Positions 17,490-25,858 of a stretch of DNA of 64,000 nt are shown here, piece after piece; position 1 is the stretch's first letter, and each line of letters opens with the position of its first letter. The notes beneath the pieces are model-generated. The model was not told where the DNA came from. It was given only the letters and a program-made list of their open reading frames with translations, and did no database searches. The position numbers and the translations under genes are program-made. The stretch lies in assembly GCF_000430645.1 (NCBI RefSeq), contig NZ_KE387185.1:655780-719779 (forward strand), in the 5' to 3' direction. Source of the DNA: Aquimarina latercula DSM 2041. Its GTDB lineage: Bacteria; Bacteroidota; Bacteroidia; Flavobacteriales; Flavobacteriaceae.

Positions 17490-18365
17490 ATGCAAAACTC
17501 AAAACTAAAATGGATATATCTTGCGATACTTTCGCTAGTATGGGGTAGTTCGTTTATATTAATTAAGAAGTCGTTGATAGGTCTTACTCCTATGCAGTTA
17601 GGGGCTTTAAGGACTCTGTTCGCAGCAATTTTTTTATTCCTGATTGGTTTCCGAAGTATGAAAACCATTAAGAAAGGAGAATGGAAGTGGATTGTTATTT
17701 CTGGTTTTTTAGGGACATTTATTCCGGCATTTTTATTTGCTTTTGCAGAAACGGAAATAGATAGTGGTATTGCTTCTGTTCTTAATTCTACAACTCCACT
17801 TGTTACCTTAATATTAGGGGTGCTGCTATTCTCGATTCGATTTAGTAGAAATCAATTAATTGGTGTTGTCGTTGGGTTAATTGGATGTTTGGCTCTTATT
17901 TGGGAAGGAGCTTCTATAAATCCTAATCAGAATTATTGGTACGCAGCGTTAGTGCTTTGTGCTTCGGTTTGTTATGCAACCAATGTGAATATTATAAAAC
18001 GTTATATGCAAGAAATTTCTCCTATGGCGATAGCTAATGGTAATTTTATTGTGTTAGTAATTCCTTCTCTTGTAGTGTTATATTATTCTGATTTTTTTAA
18101 TAATACGGTAATAAGTAATCCAGAAGTACATACGAGTTTGATGTATATTTCTATTCTTGCAGTAGTGGGAACCGGAATTGCTAAGGTTTTATTCAATAAA
18201 TTAGTTCAAATGAGTAGTCCTGTTTTTGCCACTTCGGTAACGTATACAATTCCGATAGTAGCTTTGATGTGGGGGTTACTGGATGGCGAAGAATTTTCTT
18301 TTTATCAAGTAATTGCTACTGGGATAATAATTTTAGGAGTATATATCGCTAATCGAAAAAAATAA
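17490..18365 (+). CDS. EamA/DMT-family transporter
   Basis: The 291-residue product has ten hydrophobic segments in two EamA repeats, beginning IYLAILSLVWGSSFILIKKSL. It belongs to the drug/metabolite transporter superfamily, whose members usually export amino acids or small metabolites. The substrate cannot be inferred. It ends against a terminator shared with the convergent protease operon. Confidence 0.88.
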   Translation: MQNSKLKWIYLAILSLVWGSSFILIKKSLIGLTPMQLGALRTLFAAIFLFLIGFRSMKTIKKGEWKWIVISGFLGTFIPAFLFAFAETEIDSGIASVLNSTTPLVTLILGVLLFSIRFSRNQLIGVVVGLIGCLALIWEGASINPNQNYWYAALVLCASVCYATNVNIIKRYMQEISPMAIANGNFIVLVIPSLVVLYYSDFFNNTVISNPEVHTSLMYISILAVVGTGIAKVLFNKLVQMSSPVFATSVTYTIPIVALMWGLLDGEEFSFYQVIATGIIILGVYIANRKK

Positions 18366-18391
18366 AGGCCCGTTTATTATAACGGACCTTT
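18364..18391. terminator. Bidirectional terminator between EamA and the M16 operon
   Basis: An 11-bp stem (18364-18374 with 18381-18391) has one mismatch. It lies between the convergent genes ending at 18365 and 18414. Confidence 0.65.
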
Positions 18392-18413
18392 ATAAATAAC
18401 TGAGTTATAGATT

Positions 18414-20492
18414 TTATTTAAAATCTTCTTCTGTTACTCCTTCGTTAATTTTAATTTCTGAAACATTAAAATCAAACTTCTGTGGACCAGCAGATATTGA
18501 CATTGTATGAGGGAATTTGATTCCATTTACTTCTTTGTAGTTGCTATATCCAATTGTAGAAGGTATTTTTTGACCTCCTTGTTCCTGGATTACAATATCT
18601 TTTATTTTTAATCCTGTTTCTGTATCGAAATAAGAGGTTCTCTTATCGCTTATTTTAACTTTATAAGCTTTACCATTTTCGTAAGGTTCAAGACCTTCTA
18701 GTTTAGCATCTGTATTTTTTAGTTCCGGGAAAGGGTATATTTCTTTTTTTGCATCAGCAATTTGAGCTTCTGTATAGTCAATTTTTTGACCTTGAGCCAT
18801 AGCATATCCTTTAGTACCGTCGAACACATTTTTGTTTACAGAGTTGCCTCCAAATAATATATCAGTAAGCGTTTGGTTTTTCGAAGTAACTTTAGATATC
18901 ATCTGTAGTGTTGCTCCTCCCATAGATGCTTCGGCTGTAGTGAAGGTAGATTGTACTGCTGTCAATTTATCTTTACCGCCTATAGCTTTTAAATAATTAT
19001 CTAAAACTGACTGGGCAGTAACTCCCTCTGGGGTAGCTGCATTGTAATCAGGTTTTTCAGTTTTGTTTCCATATTTGTCAAAATATAGAATAGGAATTTT
19101 CTTTCCTTCGAAGCTAATTTTTTCTAGGTTTTCTAGAACATCACTTCCTTTACCAACTAATACAATTCTAGCTTTGTCTAGATTAAAATATTTGTTAGCA
19201 ATCCTTTTAATATCAGCTTTGCTAACTGCGTTGATTTTTGCAATAAAAGTTTCGTAAAAATCTTTTGGAAGATTTTGAGTTTTGATATCAATACTTCTTG
19301 CTGCTATTGTTCTATCATTTTCGGAAGCTAGAATAAAGTCTCCTAAGAATTTTGCTTTCGCATTTTTTAATACTTCGTCATCTACATCTTCAGTTCTGAT
19401 TCTTTTAATTTCTTTTAGAGTTTCTACAACAGCACTATCTGTTACCATATTTCTTACTTTAGCTGTAGCTCTAAATAGCGTTTTAAAGTTTTTGTTTCTT
19501 GGTAATGTAGATCGTCCTCCATATGTGTACCCGTGCTCTTCTCTTAGGTTCATATTGATATAACTACCAAATGACCCTCCTAAAACATAGTTAGCTACCA
19601 ATGCAGCGTGATGATCTTCGTCAGCCATCTTTAGATTAGAAACGCTCATTACAGCCATTTCTGTTTGTACAGCATTCGGCATATCGATAAAATTGATCTG
19701 TCTGTATTGCGCGTCTTTAACTTCTGGCATTCCAAAAGAAGGAGCTTTTCCAGCTTTCCAAGAAGTAAAATTCTTTTCTACTAATTCTTTAGCTTTATCA
19801 TTACTGATGTCTCCACTAATTACCATATATGCATTTGCAGGGACAAAGTTGTTTCTGTAGTATGTTTCTACATCTGCTAAGGTGATATTATTAATTGTTT
19901 TTTCTGTAATATACTCTCCAGCTGGGTGATTTTTTCCGTAACCAAGAACGCTTCTTACTCGATCAGCAACTGCTTCTGCACTATTTTCTCCTGATTTAAT
20001 ACCTTCGATAAGTTTTTTCTTTTCAAGGTCTAGTTCCTCTTGCGTAAAGTTTGGATTTAAGGAAGCTTTTGCAAAAAGTTCGATGATTCGATCAGAATAT
20101 TTAGATAAAGATTGCGCAAATCCACCTGATGCTCCAGTATTGATGAAAGCACCAAGAAAATCGACTTCCTCATTAAAAGCATCTTTGCTAATTTCTTTAG
20201 TCCCTTTTCCCATTATTTGGGATACAATTCCTTCGATTCCTGCTTTATCGCCTTCGGCATTTGGTGGGTTATCTAATGATAAGCTAACTGTGATTCTTGG
20301 TAGTTTTTTGTTTTCTACAACAAGAACGGTAAGTCCATTGCCCATTTTAAATGTATATGGCTCTCCTAAATTTATAACAGGAGTAGGTCCTGATTTTGGC
20401 ATTTTTGATCGATCTATCTGTGCTTGAGCACTTATTGCAACCAATAAAAAAGCTATGATAAAGGTTATATTTTTTTTCATTTCTGTATTCAT
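18414..20492 (-). CDS. M16-family peptidase, probable non-catalytic subunit
   Basis: The 692-residue product has a Sec signal peptide ending near AQAQ, two M16 domains to about residue 440, and a C-terminal beta-rich extension (about 455-692). The HxxEH zinc motif expected in the first domain is absent (GIEGIVSQIMGKGTKE), so it is probably the inactive partner of the protease encoded just upstream. The R/Y-type second domain has GGSFGSYINMNLREEHGYTYG, the substrate-binding element typical of the regulatory subunit. Six bases or fewer separate the two genes, so the pair is co-transcribed. Confidence 0.88.
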   Translation of the reverse strand: MNTEMKKNITFIIAFLLVAISAQAQIDRSKMPKSGPTPVINLGEPYTFKMGNGLTVLVVENKKLPRITVSLSLDNPPNAEGDKAGIEGIVSQIMGKGTKEISKDAFNEEVDFLGAFINTGASGGFAQSLSKYSDRIIELFAKASLNPNFTQEELDLEKKKLIEGIKSGENSAEAVADRVRSVLGYGKNHPAGEYITEKTINNITLADVETYYRNNFVPANAYMVISGDISNDKAKELVEKNFTSWKAGKAPSFGMPEVKDAQYRQINFIDMPNAVQTEMAVMSVSNLKMADEDHHAALVANYVLGGSFGSYINMNLREEHGYTYGGRSTLPRNKNFKTLFRATAKVRNMVTDSAVVETLKEIKRIRTEDVDDEVLKNAKAKFLGDFILASENDRTIAARSIDIKTQNLPKDFYETFIAKINAVSKADIKRIANKYFNLDKARIVLVGKGSDVLENLEKISFEGKKIPILYFDKYGNKTEKPDYNAATPEGVTAQSVLDNYLKAIGGKDKLTAVQSTFTTAEASMGGATLQMISKVTSKNQTLTDILFGGNSVNKNVFDGTKGYAMAQGQKIDYTEAQIADAKKEIYPFPELKNTDAKLEGLEPYENGKAYKVKISDKRTSYFDTETGLKIKDIVIQEQGGQKIPSTIGYSNYKEVNGIKFPHTMSISAGPQKFDFNVSEIKINEGVTEEDFK

Positions 20493-20497
20493 TTATA

Positions 20498-21823
20498 TTA
20501 TTTGCTTGACTCCGGTAAGTAGTCAAGATTAAGACGTTGATTTTTATTCAGATATTTCTTAGCAACATTTTGAATGTCTTCTCTGGTAATTGATCTGTAG
20601 ATTTCAATTTCTTTATTGATAAGATTAGTATCGTCATAAAGCATGTTGTAACGAGCCAGTGAATTTGCAATTCCTTCGATACTGGAGTTAGAGTTTACGA
20701 AGTTATTTTCAAATTGATTCTGAAGTTTTTTGAATTCTCTTTCAGAAATTAGTTCATTTTGTAACTTTTCGATTTCGCTATCCATTTCTGCTAGAAGTTT
20801 ATCTAAACTAACATCTCCAAGAGGTAAAGCTCCCATTAGATAAGTGCCATAGTCTTCTTGAGAATCTGTAAAGGCGATTACTTGTAATGCCATTTTTTTA
20901 TCCTCTACCATGTTTTTCTGCATTCTAGAGCTGTTTCCTCCTGTTAAAATAGTAGAGATATAATCTAACACATAGGCGTCTTTTTCAGTTTGCTTAGGCG
21001 TTCTGTATACTAATACTTTTGCAGGGATTTGGATGTTTGCATCTTTTTCTACCGCAGTGATTTCTGATGTAATAGGATCTTCTACTATTGTCGTTCTTGT
21101 TATTTTTTCTCCATTATTTTTAATAGAACCAAAATAATCCGAAATCATTTTCTTAGCATCTTCAATTTGGATATCTCCGGCTACTACTAAGGTTGCATTA
21201 TTTGGGTTATAGTATTTTTTATTAAAAGCTACGAACTCATCAAGTTTAGCAGCGTCAAGGTCTTCCATACTTCCGATCACAGATTGACCATAAGGGTGTT
21301 TTTTGAACAGATATTTATTTATCCCAGTCTTGTAAATAATTTTACCATAAGGCGCATTATCTATTCGTTGTCTTTTTTCTTCTTTTACAACTTCATTCTG
21401 GGTGTCTACTCCAATTTTATTGATTACAGGATGTAACATACGTTCAGATTCCATCCATAACCCTAGTTCTAGATTGTTAGAAGGTAATGTTTCGTAGTAA
21501 TAAGTTCTATCCTGAGTAGTGTTAGCGTTGTTTCTTCCACCGTTTGCAGAAACGATATCAAACCACTTTCCTCTTTCTATGTTTTCTGTCCCTTCGAATA
21601 ATAGGTGTTCGAAAAAATGAGCAAAACCGGTTCTTCCTTTTTCTTCATCTTTTGCTCCTACATGATACATAACACCTACAGTTACTACAGGTGCTTTATT
21701 TTCTTGATGTAAAATTACATGTAGACCATTATCTAAGTCATATTCTGTAAATTCTACTTCTTGAGCACTTCCGGAAATTCCAATCAAGAGCGCACAAGCG
21801 ATTGTGTAAAGTTTATTTTTCAT
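20498..21823 (-). CDS. M16-family zinc metallopeptidase, catalytic subunit
   Basis: The 441-residue product has a signal peptide cut near GSAQ and the inverted zinc motif HFFEH (69-73) in GFAHFFEHLLFEG. A glutamate-rich helix around residues 143-152 should supply the third ligand. It resembles the beta-type subunit of periplasmic M16B proteases. With the downstream non-catalytic protein it probably forms a heterodimer that degrades peptides in the periplasm. Confidence 0.92.
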   Translation of the reverse strand: MKNKLYTIACALLIGISGSAQEVEFTEYDLDNGLHVILHQENKAPVVTVGVMYHVGAKDEEKGRTGFAHFFEHLLFEGTENIERGKWFDIVSANGGRNNANTTQDRTYYYETLPSNNLELGLWMESERMLHPVINKIGVDTQNEVVKEEKRQRIDNAPYGKIIYKTGINKYLFKKHPYGQSVIGSMEDLDAAKLDEFVAFNKKYYNPNNATLVVAGDIQIEDAKKMISDYFGSIKNNGEKITRTTIVEDPITSEITAVEKDANIQIPAKVLVYRTPKQTEKDAYVLDYISTILTGGNSSRMQKNMVEDKKMALQVIAFTDSQEDYGTYLMGALPLGDVSLDKLLAEMDSEIEKLQNELISEREFKKLQNQFENNFVNSNSSIEGIANSLARYNMLYDDTNLINKEIEIYRSITREDIQNVAKKYLNKNQRLNLDYLPESSK

Positions 21824-21993
21824 TAGTAATAATTTTGTTTATTGAATTTTTGCAAAGATCGCATTTTGTTATGATTTTAACGAAAAAGAATTTTATCGAC
21901 CTAAAGTACTTGTTTTTAATAAATTAACAGTTCTTTAAGCCAAAGAATGACTAATTATCCATAAATTTCTGTTAAATCTAAATAATAAAAATT

Positions 21994-22467
21994 ATGAAAA
22001 AGTCTACAATTCCCGTTAGATATGGTTCTTTAATCGCAGTAGGGCTGATTGCGTATTTTCTAATTTTATCATTATTTGGGGTGCAAACAAATCCCGTTTT
22101 TAGTTTAGGTAATGGAATAATTGTTGCCTTTGGATTGTATAAAGCTATGAAAGATTATAAATTCGAAAAGAGAAGCGAATTTGAATATCAAAAAGGCTTT
22201 ATGGCTGGATTGTTCACAGGGTTCAATGCTACTCTTATTTTTACTATTTTCTTTGCTATTTATGTTACCAATATAAATACTAATTTTCTTCCAGAAATGC
22301 TAGCTAATTGGAGTTCGCATTACCATGTGGGTGTAGGAATAGTAGTGTTTGTAGCAGCTATTATGGGTTTTGCAACTACCTTTGTCTTAACATTGTCTTT
22401 TATGCAATTATTAAAAGAAAGCTGGAACATAAAAAAAACTCATAATTCTCCTCCTATAAAAGCGTAA
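21994..22467 (+). CDS. DUF4199 family membrane protein
   Basis: The 157-residue product has four membrane segments (about 10-28, 34-47, 68-92 and 104-135). The pattern YKAMKDYKFEKRSEFEYQKGFMAGLFTG between the second and third is typical of DUF4199, a Bacteroidetes family without known function. No partner gene is apparent. The C-terminus is short and basic. Confidence 0.75.
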   Translation: MKKSTIPVRYGSLIAVGLIAYFLILSLFGVQTNPVFSLGNGIIVAFGLYKAMKDYKFEKRSEFEYQKGFMAGLFTGFNATLIFTIFFAIYVTNINTNFLPEMLANWSSHYHVGVGIVVFVAAIMGFATTFVLTLSFMQLLKESWNIKKTHNSPPIKA

Positions 22468-22472
22468 AATAT

Positions 22473-22502
22473 TTGTCAGTTAATTAATTAGCAGTATATT
22501 TG
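22473..22502 (+). promoter_or_regulatory. Strong promoter of rplU-rpmA
   Basis: TTG (22473-22475) and TATATTTG (22495-22502) are separated by exactly 19 bases, a full match to the Bacteroidetes housekeeping promoter. The expected transcript starts near 22508, leaving a leader of about 55 bases. Confidence 0.82.
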
Positions 22503-22563
22503 CATCCGCTTATTTTAGATAAGTGATAGTTCTTTATATAAAAAATTAATTAAACGTTACGCT

Positions 22564-23256
22564 ATGTACGCAATTGTAGAGATAGCAGGGCAGCAATTTA
22601 AAGTTGCAAAAGACCAAAAAGTTTTTGTTCATCGTTTAGCAGGAGAAGAAGGAGATAAAGTTTCTTTTGACAAAGTACTTCTTACTGCAGATGGAGACAA
22701 AGTTACTTTAGGCGCCCCGGCTATAGATGGAGCTCAAGTAGGAGCAAAAATCACAAGACACCTTAGAGGTGATAAAGTTATTGTTTTCAAGAAAAAGAGA
22801 CGTAAAGGATACCGTGTTAAAAATGGTCACCGTCAATCTCTTACTGAAATCGTAATTGAAAGTATAGTTGCTTCTGGAGCTAAAAAAGCTGCACCAAAGA
22901 AAGAAGCTAAAAAAGCTGCACCAAAAACTGAAAAGAAAGTAGAAGCTAAAGTTGCTGCTCCTAAAAAGGAAGAAGCACCAAAGAAAGCTGCTCCTAAGAA
23001 ATCAGCTAAAGCGGATGATCTAAAAAAGATTGAAGGTATCGGACCAAAAATAGCTGAAACTTTAAAGGCTAATGGAATCGTTACTTTTGCTGATCTTTCT
23101 AAAGCAGATCCTAAGCAAATTGCAGAGTTCATTAAAGACGTACGTGGAAATCATGTTCCTGATACTTGGCCTAAGCAAGCTGAAATGGCTGCTGATGGTA
23201 AGTGGGACGAGTTAAAAGAATGGCAAGATAAATTAGACGGCGGGATTGAAAAATAA
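22564..23256 (+). CDS. rplU: 50S ribosomal protein L21 (bL21) with C-terminal HhH-like extension
   Basis: Residues 1-103 are a normal bL21, beginning MYAIVEIAGQQFKVAKDQ and including the basic FKKKRRKGYRVKNGHRQ segment. A Lys/Ala/Glu-rich linker (about 104-150) then joins an extra domain beginning DLKKIEGIGPKIAETLKANG, which looks like the helix-hairpin-helix module seen in other DNA- or RNA-binding proteins. E. coli L21 has only 103 residues, so this protein is more than twice as long. Such extended forms occur in Bacteroidetes. Together with rpmA it forms a ribosomal protein operon. Confidence 0.95.
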   Translation: MYAIVEIAGQQFKVAKDQKVFVHRLAGEEGDKVSFDKVLLTADGDKVTLGAPAIDGAQVGAKITRHLRGDKVIVFKKKRRKGYRVKNGHRQSLTEIVIESIVASGAKKAAPKKEAKKAAPKTEKKVEAKVAAPKKEEAPKKAAPKKSAKADDLKKIEGIGPKIAETLKANGIVTFADLSKADPKQIAEFIKDVRGNHVPDTWPKQAEMAADGKWDELKEWQDKLDGGIEK

Positions 23257-23292
23257 TCTCCGTTATTATTAACGATATAAAACCTTAAGAAA

Positions 23293-23553
23293 ATGGCTCA
23301 TAAAAAAGGAGTTGGTAGTTCTAAGAATGGTAGAGAATCAGAATCGAAACGTTTAGGTGTTAAGATTTTTGGTGGACAAGCTGCCATAGCCGGTAACATC
23401 ATTGTAAGACAAAGAGGTACGGCACACAAACCAGGTGAGAATGTTTATGCTGGTAAAGACCACACATTACACGCAAGAGTAGACGGTGTAGTTAAATTCA
23501 CTAAGAAAAAAGATAATAAATCTTATGTTTCTATAGTTCCTTTTGAAGCATAA
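23293..23553 (+). CDS. rpmA: 50S ribosomal protein L27 (bL27)
   Basis: The 86-residue product begins MAHKKGVGSSKNGRESESKRLGVK and contains IIVRQRGTAHKPGENV, the usual bL27 sequence near the peptidyl-transferase centre. There is no N-terminal extension needing cleavage. It follows rplU by 36 bases and is closed by a strong terminator. Confidence 0.98.
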   Translation: MAHKKGVGSSKNGRESESKRLGVKIFGGQAAIAGNIIVRQRGTAHKPGENVYAGKDHTLHARVDGVVKFTKKKDNKSYVSIVPFEA

Positions 23554-23580
23554 GAATATTTTCCTTTGTAATAAAGATGA

Positions 23581-23616
23581 AGCCCTTTTCAAATTAATTT
23601 GAAAAGGGCTTTTTAT
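23581..23616 (+). terminator. Intrinsic terminator of rplU-rpmA
   Basis: A 30-base perfect inverted repeat (23581-23595 with 23596-23610), rich in GC at its base, is followed by T residues. Confidence 0.9.
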
Positions 23617-23618
23617 TT

Positions 23619-23646
23619 AAACTATAACTCTTAAACTATAACTCTT
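23619..23646 (+). repeat. Tandem 14-bp duplication before a start codon
   Basis: Two exact head-to-tail copies of AAACTATAACTCTT (23619-23632 and 23633-23646) end directly at the ATG of the following gene. Confidence 0.75.
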
Positions 23647-23982
23647 ATGAAATTATCAAAGCATAAAATTTTGTTCTTTTTTGTTTTTCTATTAATCACA
23701 AGCATAGGAATATCCCAGGAAATACCAAAATACGATTATTTAGAAATCATCGTAGTCCAAAAAGCTAATAATAGTGGGCGAGTTAAAAGGGTGAAAGTAC
23801 AAGAGCAAAGATCATTGGAAGGTAAGCAGATTACGATTAAGGAAATCGAAGATTTAGAAGGGACTTCTGATTTGTTAAACTATATGAATGCTGCTAATTG
23901 GGAGTTCGTAGATCGTCAATCTGTGGTGTCCGAGGAAAATGATCCCGTATGGATGAGCTATATTTTCCGAAAGAGGAAATAA
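23647..23982 (+). CDS. Small exported protein of unknown function
   Basis: The 111-residue product has a Sec signal peptide (about 1-23, cut near GISQ) and no lipobox. The mature part is short and mixed alpha/beta, with the YDYLEIIVVQKANNSGRVKRVKV and LLNYMNAANWEFVDRQ segments. These suggest a compact domain like those of other small periplasmic Bacteroidetes proteins. I do not recognise a named family. It lies directly after a tandem 14-bp repeat. Confidence 0.7.
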   Translation: MKLSKHKILFFFVFLLITSIGISQEIPKYDYLEIIVVQKANNSGRVKRVKVQEQRSLEGKQITIKEIEDLEGTSDLLNYMNAANWEFVDRQSVVSEENDPVWMSYIFRKRK

Positions 23983-24091
23983 AAGACTAAGGTGTAACAT
24001 AAAAATAATATCTAAATAACATTCTATAATAGGTGTATCACTAGATTTATAAGATTTTTACTTTTTAGTAAGAGTTTTGGAATAGATTTTT

Positions 24092-25681
24092 ATGAGACAA
24101 GAATTGTCATGGTTACTTATATGTATATTGTTAATCATTTCTTTTTGTAAAGTTGTTGCACAGGTTGATAATAGTTTAGAAAAAGATAAGAAACAGATTA
24201 ATGATGCATTGCAGGTTTTAAGAGTAGAGTTAAGAACTGCTCAGAAAAAAGGATCACCTATTAGTATTGCTGAGAAGTATTATCTTTTAGGTAGCTTTTA
24301 TCAAAATGCAAGAGTATATGATGAAGCTTTAGAACAATATAATAAGGCTCTAGTTTTAATTGAAGAGAAAGACACTCTTTTTGTCCTTCTGAAAAACGAG
24401 ATAGGTAACATATATCTCTCTACAAAGAATTTTCCTAAAGCCAAGCAGTATTTTAATCAGAGCAAATTAATATCCTCTAAATTCGGATATAAAAAAGGAG
24501 TAGCTATTGCTAAAAGATTGCTAGGGTCTTGTTTTGAAAAAGAAGGCGATTACCTTAGCGCTTTGCAATATCAAAAAGAGAGTCTTAAAATATTCTCGGA
24601 ACTTCAGAATATTGAAGGTGTTGCTGTTGTAAATGAAAACTTAGGAAGTATATACGAAGATTTAGAACAGTATGATGTAGCTTATGAATATTTTAAAAAG
24701 TCAAATGAGTACTTTGAAAAAATGGATAAGGCTGGAAAAATCAGTGTTTTTAATAATCTAGGAGATATATGTAGAAAAACTGGAAATTATAGTAAGGCTA
24801 TCGAATATACCAATAAAGCGCATCAATGGGCACTGTATTTTCATGATAAATATCAAATTAAAAGCGCTCACAAGGATCTTTCTAAAACTTATAACCTTAT
24901 GGGAGATTTTAAAAAAGCTTTTGATCATCTTTCCAAAAGTGAAAAAATTAATGAAGAGCTTATTCTGTCTGAAAATATTAATCAACTGAATACACTTCAG
25001 GTAATTTATGAAACCAAACGAAAAGAAGCTCAAATAAGTACATTATTGCAACAAAAAGAAATTAGTCGTGCTAATCAAAATCTGTTATTAGTTAGTTTAG
25101 CTGCTATTATGTTAATTGTAAGTGTCCTATATATTTATTATCGAAAGAAAGGGAAAGAGAGCTTAAAAATTCAGGAGTTTGAACAAAGAACTTTGAAAGC
25201 AGAATTAGAGAAGAAGGAGTTTGAAGAAAAAAACTTACAAAGGGAAATTCACTTAAAGACATCTACATTATCCAGATATAGCCTTCATCTGTCTCAGAAA
25301 AATAAAATTTTATCTGATTTGTCTTCTACCCTATCTAATATAGCGGATAGAAAAGGGATAGATGTAAATACCAATATAAAACGTATAGTAAAAGAGATTA
25401 ATTTCAACTTAAAGCAAGAAAGAGAATGGGACGAATTCCATAATTTTTTTAAAGAGATTCATCCAGATTTTATTAAGAGATTATCCCAGTTATCTGAAGA
25501 CAAACTATCACCTTCAGAATTGCGTTTAGGAATGTTATTACGACTCAATTTATCTTCAAAAGAAATTGCTTCCATTCTTAGAGTTACTCCAGATAGTGTA
25601 AGAGTAGCTCGTTATCGATTACGAAAAAAATTACCTATCAATCAGAAAGAAGAGTTGGTTAATTTTATGATTGCTTTGTAA
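24092..25681 (+). CDS. TPR-containing membrane regulator with LuxR-type HTH
   Basis: The 529-residue product has a signal-like N-terminal hydrophobic segment (about 5-24), then six or so tetratricopeptide repeats (about 55-300, for example YDEALEQYNKALVLIEEK). One membrane segment follows at about 328-348 (LLLVSLAAIMLIVSVLYIYY), then a coiled-coil linker and a C-terminal helix-turn-helix (LSPSELRLGMLLRLNLSSKEIASIL to the end). This resembles the Bacteroidetes sensor-regulators that control adjacent TonB receptor systems. It lies 177 bases upstream of the phytase-linked receptor, which it may control. Confidence 0.83.
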   Translation: MRQELSWLLICILLIISFCKVVAQVDNSLEKDKKQINDALQVLRVELRTAQKKGSPISIAEKYYLLGSFYQNARVYDEALEQYNKALVLIEEKDTLFVLLKNEIGNIYLSTKNFPKAKQYFNQSKLISSKFGYKKGVAIAKRLLGSCFEKEGDYLSALQYQKESLKIFSELQNIEGVAVVNENLGSIYEDLEQYDVAYEYFKKSNEYFEKMDKAGKISVFNNLGDICRKTGNYSKAIEYTNKAHQWALYFHDKYQIKSAHKDLSKTYNLMGDFKKAFDHLSKSEKINEELILSENINQLNTLQVIYETKRKEAQISTLLQQKEISRANQNLLLVSLAAIMLIVSVLYIYYRKKGKESLKIQEFEQRTLKAELEKKEFEEKNLQREIHLKTSTLSRYSLHLSQKNKILSDLSSTLSNIADRKGIDVNTNIKRIVKEINFNLKQEREWDEFHNFFKEIHPDFIKRLSQLSEDKLSPSELRLGMLLRLNLSSKEIASILRVTPDSVRVARYRLRKKLPINQKEELVNFMIAL

Positions 25682-25858
25682 TAAAAACCAGAAAAATACA
25701 CTGTTCTTTTAGTCTATGTTATTGTAATGTAAATAAATCTTAATTGTTGCCTTGTTGTTTATCGTTATTAAGAAAAATGTTTATCCTTTGTTGCTTTACG
25801 TTTTTAAAGTAAAACATTGTGTAGCAGTAGTTTTATAGTGATTTTAAAACACTAACAA

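Noticed and set aside
22833..23132. 99-residue antisense frame in rplU
   Set aside because: It mirrors the Lys/Ala-rich repeats of the bL21 linker and has low complexity.
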